From JADLBR01 sp964651705 (GTDB lineage: Bacteria; Verrucomicrobiota; Verrucomicrobiia; JADLBR01): a stretch of 64,000 nt of DNA. Below are positions 58,798 through 64,000 of this stretch, piece after piece; the first letter of the stretch is position 1, and every line of letters starts with the position of its first letter. A program made the position numbers and the translations under genes. Under the pieces are notes generated by a model. The model had not been told where the DNA came from and made no database searches. It saw only the letters and a list, made by a program, of their open reading frames with translations. Where the stretch lies: contig CAZYWZ010000013.1 of assembly GCA_964651705.1 (NCBI GenBank), forward strand, positions 1-64,000. Reading direction: 5' to 3'.

Positions 58798-61536
58798 GTG
58801 CCGCGCGAGGATGCCGAGTCCCGTATGAGAAAGCGTCGCAAGAATGGGCCGAGCCAGGGCTCGCGCCGCCCGCGCCCCTCCGGGGCGCGCGAGCCCGCCG
58901 TTCCCCCGCCACCGGAAGCCCCATCACCCTCCCTGCCGTTGGGCTTTCTCCTCGTCGATGCCAAGGGATTGATCCACGAGGCCACCCCGATGGCCGCGTC
59001 ACTCCTTGGCACCGACCACGCCACGATCGTCGGCAAGTCTCTCGCCTCTCTCGTGGCCCGGGTCAACCGGCCCACGATCGACGCATTCTTGGCCCGCCCA
59101 AGCGACGCCATGTCCCCGGGCACTTGCGAGATCTGCCTCTCCCCCAAGGACGATGCCCCCCGCCAGGTTCGGTTCGATCTCCTATCGGCCGCCGGCGCCG
59201 ATCGGGCCCCCGGCCTGCGCCACGTCGTCATCACCGACGTCCTCTATCTGAGCCGCGCCGAGGAACGCCTGAGGGCCAGCGAAGAGCGCTTCCGGGCGCT
59301 GGCCACCGATGCCCCCATCGGCCTCTTCTTGGCCGATCCGGGGGGAAACTACGAGTACGTCAACCCGCGATGGTGCGAGATGACCGGCCTCTCCCTGGAG
59401 GAGGCCCTCCGCGACGGCTGGGCCAGGGGCGTGCACCCCGACGACCGAAAGGCGGTGATCGCCAACTGGCGCAAGGTGACCTCTTCGGGCGGGGAGTGGG
59501 AGATCGAGCACCGATTCCTTTCCCCTAGCGGCCGGGTCACTTGGGTATTCGCCCACACCGCCCCACTGATCGGCGACGATGGCCAGGCCTGCGGCTATAT
59601 CGGCACCTGCATCGACGTCACCGACCAGAAACTCGCCGAGAGGGCCCTCCGCGAGAGCGAGGAACGGTACCGCGCCCTCTTCGAGGAGGCGCCCGTGGCC
59701 TACCAGTGCCTCGATGCCGCCGGACACATCCTCGACGTCAATGATCCCTGGCTCATGATGCTGGGGTACTCGCGAGAAGAGGTCATCGGGAAGTCCTTCG
59801 ACGACTTTCTCCAGCCCGGCTCCGTGCCCGCTTTCTGGGAGCACTTTGCGCGCCTCAAGGGAACGCGCACCCAGCCCGAGGCGCTCTTCGGCATGCTGCG
59901 GAAGGACGGCGCCCGGATCCTGGTGTCCGCCGATACCCGCGTCGGCCACGACCCGAAGGGGCAGTTCCGGCGCGCCCACTGCATCCTCCATAACGTGACC
60001 GAAAAGGAGCGCCTCCAGGCCGAGCTGCGCCGCCTCGCCACGGCCATTGCCCACGCCGGGGATTGCATCATGGTCACCGATGCCGATGCCAGGATCCAAT
60101 ACATCAATCCGGCATTCTCGGCCGTCACCGGATATTCCCACGCCGAGGCGATCGGCGCGAACCCAAGGATCCTCAAAAGCGGCGAACACGACCCCGCCTT
60201 CTATCAGAAAATGTGGGCCACGATCTCGCGCGGCGATACCTTCCGGGGGCGCATGGTCAACCGCCGCAAGGATGGCAGGCTCTACACGGCCAACGCCACG
60301 ATCTCGCCGGTCTTTGATGCCTCGGGCAACCTCACCCATTACGTGGCGGTCACCCGGGACGTGACCAGGGAGATCCAGCTGGAGAGGCAGTACCGCCAGG
60401 CACAGAAACTCGAGGCCATCGGGCACCTCGCCGGCGGCGTTGCCCACGACTTCAACAACCTCCTGCAAGTGATTGACTCCTGCGCCAAGAACGCCATCGC
60501 GGCGCTCCCCGCGGCATCCCCGGCCACCGGAGACCTGCGCGATGCGGTCGCCGCCTGCGAGCAGGCGGCGTCCCTGGTGCGCAGGCTCCGCGCATTCAGC
60601 AGGCGGCAGGTCATGCGGCCCGCCCGATTCGATCTCAACGGGATGCTCGCGCGCTCGACCGAGACATTGGCCAAGGTCATCGGGGCCAAGATTCGCCTCG
60701 AGTTCAGGCCCGCCGACGCCCCTCTCTGGGTCTGGGCCGATCCCGGGATGCTGGAGCAGCTGTTGGTCAACCTCGCGATCAACGCGCGAGATGCCATGCC
60801 CGACGGCGGATCGCTCGGGATAGCCGCCCGCCGCCTGGACCTTTCGTCGGCGGACGCACAGTCGCACCCGTGCGGCAAGGCGGGGGCCTACGCCTGGATT
60901 TCGGTCCGGGACACCGGTCGCGGCATGGATGCGGCGGCGCTGGCCCGGGTGTTCGAGCCGTATCAGGGTGCGGAGGGCGACGGGGGAAGCGGCCTCTGTC
61001 TCTCGGCCGCGTACGGCATTGTCGAGCAGCACGGGGGCACGATCGCCGCCGATAGCGCGCCCGGCCAAGGCACCGTCTTCGATGCGTATTTCCCCATCAG
61101 CGAGACCGTCGCCCCGGATTCCGAGGCTCTCATCGAGGTGGCGCCTGTCGGGGGTACCGAGACGATCCTCTTGGCCGAGGATCACGATGTCGTTCGGCGC
61201 CTCGCCCAGCAGGCGCTCGAACGCGCCGGCTACACCGTCCTTGCCGCCCGCGATGGCGAGGAGGCGGTGTCCATCTTCCGAGCCCACGCGGATCAAGTCC
61301 GGCTGCTCCTGCTCGATGTCGTGATGCCCAACCTGCACGGCCCCGATGCCTACGAGGCCATACGCGCGATCCGGCCCGGCGTTCCCGCGCTATTCCAGAG
61401 CGGGCAACACGAGACCACGATGCACACCGACCTCATTCTCGGATCCGGAGTCGCGCTCATCCAGAAACCCTACGACCAGACGGCCCTGCTCCGAAAGGTC
61501 CGTGAGGTGCTGGACGCCCCCCCCTCGGTTCCCTGA
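58798..61536 (+). CDS. four-PAS hybrid histidine kinase with C-terminal receiver
   Basis: 912 residues from GTG 58798; ATG 58825 is nearly as good. No transmembrane segment is visible. Four PAS domains: about 48-150, 165-280, 292-402 and 412-522; the second and fourth carry the classic PAS endings (GTCIDVTDQK, AVTRDVTREI). The H-box is GGVAHDFNNL with H550, the HDFNN subtype. HATPase follows with NLAINARDAMPDGG, RDTGRGMD and GGSGLCLSAAYGIVEQHGG. The receiver (about 795-905) has D840 in LLLLDVVMP. A cytosolic multi-input sensor, with internal phosphotransfer from kinase to receiver. Confidence 0.9.
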   Translation: MPREDAESRMRKRRKNGPSQGSRRPRPSGAREPAVPPPPEAPSPSLPLGFLLVDAKGLIHEATPMAASLLGTDHATIVGKSLASLVARVNRPTIDAFLARPSDAMSPGTCEICLSPKDDAPRQVRFDLLSAAGADRAPGLRHVVITDVLYLSRAEERLRASEERFRALATDAPIGLFLADPGGNYEYVNPRWCEMTGLSLEEALRDGWARGVHPDDRKAVIANWRKVTSSGGEWEIEHRFLSPSGRVTWVFAHTAPLIGDDGQACGYIGTCIDVTDQKLAERALRESEERYRALFEEAPVAYQCLDAAGHILDVNDPWLMMLGYSREEVIGKSFDDFLQPGSVPAFWEHFARLKGTRTQPEALFGMLRKDGARILVSADTRVGHDPKGQFRRAHCILHNVTEKERLQAELRRLATAIAHAGDCIMVTDADARIQYINPAFSAVTGYSHAEAIGANPRILKSGEHDPAFYQKMWATISRGDTFRGRMVNRRKDGRLYTANATISPVFDASGNLTHYVAVTRDVTREIQLERQYRQAQKLEAIGHLAGGVAHDFNNLLQVIDSCAKNAIAALPAASPATGDLRDAVAACEQAASLVRRLRAFSRRQVMRPARFDLNGMLARSTETLAKVIGAKIRLEFRPADAPLWVWADPGMLEQLLVNLAINARDAMPDGGSLGIAARRLDLSSADAQSHPCGKAGAYAWISVRDTGRGMDAAALARVFEPYQGAEGDGGSGLCLSAAYGIVEQHGGTIAADSAPGQGTVFDAYFPISETVAPDSEALIEVAPVGGTETILLAEDHDVVRRLAQQALERAGYTVLAARDGEEAVSIFRAHADQVRLLLLDVVMPNLHGPDAYEAIRAIRPGVPALFQSGQHETTMHTDLILGSGVALIQKPYDQTALLRKVREVLDAPPSVP

Positions 61537-61597
61537 CCCGCCGAGCCCGGTGAGCGCGTTCGCGGTCCGGAGGGGCCCCCGCCAGCCTCCCCGCGAC

Positions 61598-61623
61598 CCC
61601 ATCGGGCGCCAATTGGCGCCCGA
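61598..61623. terminator. 26-bp perfect palindrome after the four-PAS kinase
   Basis: Arms CATCGGGCGCCAA and TTGGCGCCCGATG meet without a loop, 62 bases downstream of the stop codon. Without a U-tract it may be a terminator stem, a regulator site or a replicated element. Confidence 0.4.
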
Positions 61624-61652
61624 TGGCGTCGCCGGACGCCCGCAGCCCGCCT

Positions 61653-61661
61653 TGGGCTAAT
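61653..61661 (+). promoter_or_regulatory. extended -10 box TGGGCTAAT
   Basis: TGGGCTAAT, nine bases before the ATG at 61671, with a GGGATCTGG sequence between that could also serve as weak Shine-Dalgarno. Confidence 0.5.
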
Positions 61662-61670
61662 GGGATCTGG

Positions 61671-62138
61671 ATGGGCATCACCAGGAGAGCGCAGCGCCCC
61701 GAATCGGGCATCCCACCCCGCCAGCGCCAACGGAAACTGGCCGTGCCAGCCCTGTGTGCCGTGGGACTCATGGCCATGTCGGTTCCCTTGCAGGGGGTGA
61801 ATCGCAAGGTGCATTGCTACCGCCGCATGGACGACATGATCGTGCTCCGATGGGGTACCGGCACGGCAATCATCGCGGCCGAAAGGGCCGGCCATCTCTC
61901 CAGCGCAATCCGCATCGCGGCCGACATCAGCGGCATCTCCTTGTCCGAGGGCCCGTTCCGCATCAGCTCCGCAGGAGCCAGAATTTTCCTGGGCGAAGTG
62001 AATCGCGACGGAGACTGGCTCTGGACCTCGAAGCTGGAACGGGAACGCGCCCTCGAGTGTGCCAAGGCCCTCGATACGCAGTGCGCCGTCGGCCGAATCC
62101 TCCCCGCATCTCACCCGCGCCTCACACAAAAGAACTAG
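61671..62138 (+). CDS. hypothetical membrane-anchored protein (155 residues)
   Basis: A strongly basic N-terminus (MGITRRAQRPESGIPPRQRQ) and a hydrophobic segment (LAVPALCAVGLMAMSVPLQG) look like a signal anchor. A ~110-residue extracytoplasmic part follows (HCYRRMDDMIVLRWGTGTAI, GPFRISSAGARIFLGEV, DGDWLWTSK). No recognised domain. Its last bases overlap the 3' end of the ParB-like gene on the other strand (shared CTAG). It lies in the region with the extended -10 boxes. Confidence 0.55.
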   Translation: MGITRRAQRPESGIPPRQRQRKLAVPALCAVGLMAMSVPLQGVNRKVHCYRRMDDMIVLRWGTGTAIIAAERAGHLSSAIRIAADISGISLSEGPFRISSAGARIFLGEVNRDGDWLWTSKLERERALECAKALDTQCAVGRILPASHPRLTQKN

Positions 62139-63370
62139 CCAACGCCGATCAGTTCAGCACCCAGCCCCTTTCCCGCCTCGTCCAACAGCCCTTGGGACGT
62201 CCAGCACCCCACGACCCGTTGCCCTTTGCCGCAAAACGGCGCCAGGACGAACCTCAAAACCTCAGTCGGCGGGCGCCGGATCGGCAGCAGCGCATCCCTG
62301 CCCTTTCCGGAACGCCCGTAGGCGCCCTCCTCCAGCGGATACTGAAATAGGTCCTGATCCGGCAAGAGCGTCAGGCGCCTCAAGTCCTTCGGCATCGCCG
62401 ACGCCGTCACCGGCGCCCCCGCCGCACGAAACAACAGCAATGGTTGGAACCCTACCCTCAGGCCCGTGGAATGGCTGCCGTTGGCCGGATGGCTGAAATC
62501 CCACGCCATCAGGTGCTCGAAGACATACCCGGAGCCCAGACCGTCCGCCAGGTGCCCCAGCACTTGGGCTAGGTCGGGACCATTGCGCCAACCAAACACG
62601 ACCCAGGTGGCGCCAGAATCCCGCCACCGCCTCGCCCAACCCCGGACAAACGCCGTGATGCCCGCCACAGGAGGAACCGCCGCATCGCCAAACGGATACA
62701 GCGCGATCAGGCTGTCACATCCTGTCACTGGAACCTCCGGCACCGGAAGGGCATCCGGCCGAACCGGCCCCTCGACACCCGGCCGTCCCCCACCACCCCG
62801 CAAGGCCCCCAACGCCTCTGCCGCGACAATCCGATCCTGCGCCCGCGATTCTTGCCGGGCGATCGTCTCGGCTTTCCCCAATCGAATCTTTCCCGCCACC
62901 ACGGCTTCGTGCAGCCTCGGGCTTCCCTTTTTCCGAACCTCGATCGCCCGTTCGACCGACCTCGCCGACACGTTCGCCTTGTCGGCCAAAAAATGGGAGA
63001 ACTTCCTATAGGCCTGGCCTTTCAAATGCCGCTGGCAGTATTCCGCCAACCCGGCGATCGCGAAGGCCTTCTGCGATGCCGTCAGATGCCGCCGCGCCAT
63101 GTTCGCGCTGAACGCATAGGCCAGGGGATCCTCCCCGGAGAACTCGCGAAATACCGGCGTCCTGCCGGCCTTGATCGCGGCCGCATGCCGCGACCGCCCA
63201 TCCAATATCTTCCCTTGAAATAGCAGGATCGGGTGGTCCGGCAGAAACCCCACTGCCTCCATCGACTCGACAAGGCTCTGAAAGTCCTTGGGGCCAATGG
63301 CAGGCATCAGCGCCGCAATCGGATGTGCCTCCAGCGCCCGCCAATCCTCTATCTCCCTCCCGGATGTCAC
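62135..63370 (-). CDS. ParB-like nuclease-fold protein fused to a degenerate methyltransferase-like domain
   Basis: 411 residues from GTG 63370, which overlaps the stop of the sigma-factor gene (GTGA). N-terminal ParB/Sulfiredoxin-fold domain (about 15-115: GPKDFQSLVESMEAVGF, GKILDGRSRHAAAIKAGRTP, PLAYAFSANMARRHL). A ParB-type DNA-binding helix region follows (QKAFAIAGLAEYCQRHLKG, KANVSARSVERAIEVRKKG). The C-terminal half ends VLAPFCGKGQRVVGCW, like motif I (FxGxG) of DNA adenine/cytosine methylases, but the DPPY catalytic motif is not seen (nearest LYPFGD). ParB-methylase fusions occur in phages and mobile elements. It may recognise DNA without methylating it. Confidence 0.72.
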   Translation of the reverse strand: MTSGREIEDWRALEAHPIAALMPAIGPKDFQSLVESMEAVGFLPDHPILLFQGKILDGRSRHAAAIKAGRTPVFREFSGEDPLAYAFSANMARRHLTASQKAFAIAGLAEYCQRHLKGQAYRKFSHFLADKANVSARSVERAIEVRKKGSPRLHEAVVAGKIRLGKAETIARQESRAQDRIVAAEALGALRGGGGRPGVEGPVRPDALPVPEVPVTGCDSLIALYPFGDAAVPPVAGITAFVRGWARRWRDSGATWVVFGWRNGPDLAQVLGHLADGLGSGYVFEHLMAWDFSHPANGSHSTGLRVGFQPLLLFRAAGAPVTASAMPKDLRRLTLLPDQDLFQYPLEEGAYGRSGKGRDALLPIRRPPTEVLRFVLAPFCGKGQRVVGCWTSQGLLDEAGKGLGAELIGVG

Positions 63371-64000
63371 AGGACCTCCGTCACACCAAAATGCTTCTGC
63401 CGTTGCGCGGCACCATCATCTCCCAACGCGCTCATCCCGAAGCGCTTGCGCAACTTTGTCAGCGCCTGATCGACCAGTGCCTGCTGGCGGCGGCGCTCGC
63501 CCGGAGTGATCTGCGCCCGCGAGTCGGTGTAGTGCGAATCCAGTTCGAACCGCCGGGCGACCGCCGCCACCTCCTCCGGCGTGCACTCCTCCAGCACTTC
63601 CGCCCGGATCTTCTGCCTCACCTCCGCCCCGATCACCTCCGCCTCGGCGGTCCGTTCATCCCGCAGCACGCACTGCGCCGCCTCCCCATCCTCCTCGTAC
63701 TCGTTGACGATCTGCACCGCGCTGATGCGCGAGACCATCTCGGCGATGTCGCGGCGCATGCCCCCCTCCACCAGCGTCTCCATCGCCTCGTCCCGCGTCG
63801 CCTCCAGCCCCGCCTTCCGCCGCGCTTCCCACACGTGCGCCGGCAGCCGCACCGGATGCTTCACGCTGAAACGATACTTCCCGATCGCATTCCGGATCTG
63901 GAAGGGCACGTAAGCGCTAAAGCAGATCCCCTGGCTCACATCGTAGTTCGCCACCGCACGCAGCACCCCGAACCATGCCTGCTGCTCCGCCTCCTCGCGC
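63367..64000 (-). CDS. sigma-70 family RNA polymerase sigma factor (5' part beyond the window)
   Basis: The reading frame is open at the window edge. EEAEQQAWFGVLRAVANYDVS and QGICFSAYVPFQIRNAIG form regions 2.1-2.3 (the LLRAVxxFDxxxG pattern of primary/group 3-4 sigmas), and a region 3/4-like tail contains QITPGERRRQQALVDQALTKLRKRF. The VxxLPxHVWE segment (VRLPAHVWE) follows region 2. It is longer than a two-domain ECF sigma. The stop overlaps the start of the ParB-like gene. N-terminal completeness, and whether this is a housekeeping or alternative sigma, cannot be decided from here. Confidence 0.75.
   Translation of the reverse strand, partial: REEAEQQAWFGVLRAVANYDVSQGICFSAYVPFQIRNAIGKYRFSVKHPVRLPAHVWEARRKAGLEATRDEAMETLVEGGMRRDIAEMVSRISAVQIVNEYEEDGEAAQCVLRDERTAEAEVIGAEVRQKIRAEVLEECTPEEVAAVARRFELDSHYTDSRAQITPGERRRQQALVDQALTKLRKRFGMSALGDDGAAQRQKHFGVTEVL

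Noticed and set aside
59182..61338. 718-codon minus-strand frame opposite the four-PAS kinase
   Set aside because: It is antisense to a gene with intact PAS, H-box and receiver motifs, and shows no domain of its own.

Overview
The window looks like chromosome of a GC-rich, Gram-negative bacterium, most likely from the PVC/FCB-like part of the tree (Kiritimatiellota, Lentisphaerota or Verrucomicrobiota). This is inferred from a fused LpxC-FabZ protein next to LpxA, a VPEP-type PEP-CTERM sorting signal, large secreted PQQ-type propeller proteins, GH106-like and DUF4838 carbohydrate-active proteins, several Gfo/Idh/MocA oxidoreductases, and a relic of a Spi/Calx-beta secreted protein. Taxonomy was not tested by any search. 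No rRNA, tRNA, CRISPR array or insertion sequence was recognised.

Layout. 0-14 kb: a rhodanese, a giant secreted beta-propeller protein, a GH106-like glycosidase, a DUF4838 protein, an M20 peptidase, a Gfo/Idh oxidoreductase and an orphan TadG-like protein, separated by modular hairpin-rich repeats. 15-16.5 kb: thyA-folA, translationally coupled. 16.5-19.7 kb (minus): a tightly coupled sugar-nucleotide cassette of a GDP-mannose 3,5-epimerase-like enzyme, a GHMP kinase, a duplicated-domain nucleotidyltransferase and an RbsD/FucU mutarotase. 19.8-27 kb: an LRR-like secreted protein, MntR, a glycosyltransferase, a natural LpxL-WaaF fusion and a zinc-ribbon/coiled-coil/tail-anchored protein. 27-33 kb (minus): argD-argF followed by two membrane proteins and an oxidoreductase. 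33-41 kb: M16 peptidase-pabB, apbE, a Tat-exported oxidoreductase, an FGE/SUMF1-like protein and serA. 41-49 kb: a GDD-repeat/HEAT protein, a Sel1 lipoprotein, uppP, lpxA, lpxC-fabZ, tmk and holB. 49-62 kb: three sensor kinases, an FHA protein, a PEP-CTERM protein and a set of tiny membrane proteins. 62-64 kb (minus): a sigma-70 family factor (cut by the window end) coupled to a ParB/methyltransferase-like fusion.

Housekeeping logic. UppP, LpxA, LpxC-FabZ, LpxL-WaaF and the 22 kb glycosyltransferase all serve the cell envelope and argue for heptose-containing LPS. ThyA, FolA and PabB share folate metabolism. Tmk and HolB are the classic replication pair.

The most unusual region is 50.5-62.1 kb. 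Every independently transcribed unit that I recognise there is preceded by TGGG[C/A]TAAT (one copy starts G instead of T), an extended -10 promoter with no obvious -35. In four of seven cases the start codon lies only 6-9 nt after the box, so leaderless mRNAs are predicted. The units encode two multidomain sensor kinases, an FHA partner, a PEP-CTERM surface protein, and at least four proteins under 75 residues with a transmembrane helix. This is the best candidate in the window for an undescribed, co-regulated envelope/sensory system. The neighbouring sigma factor is a possible but unproven regulator.
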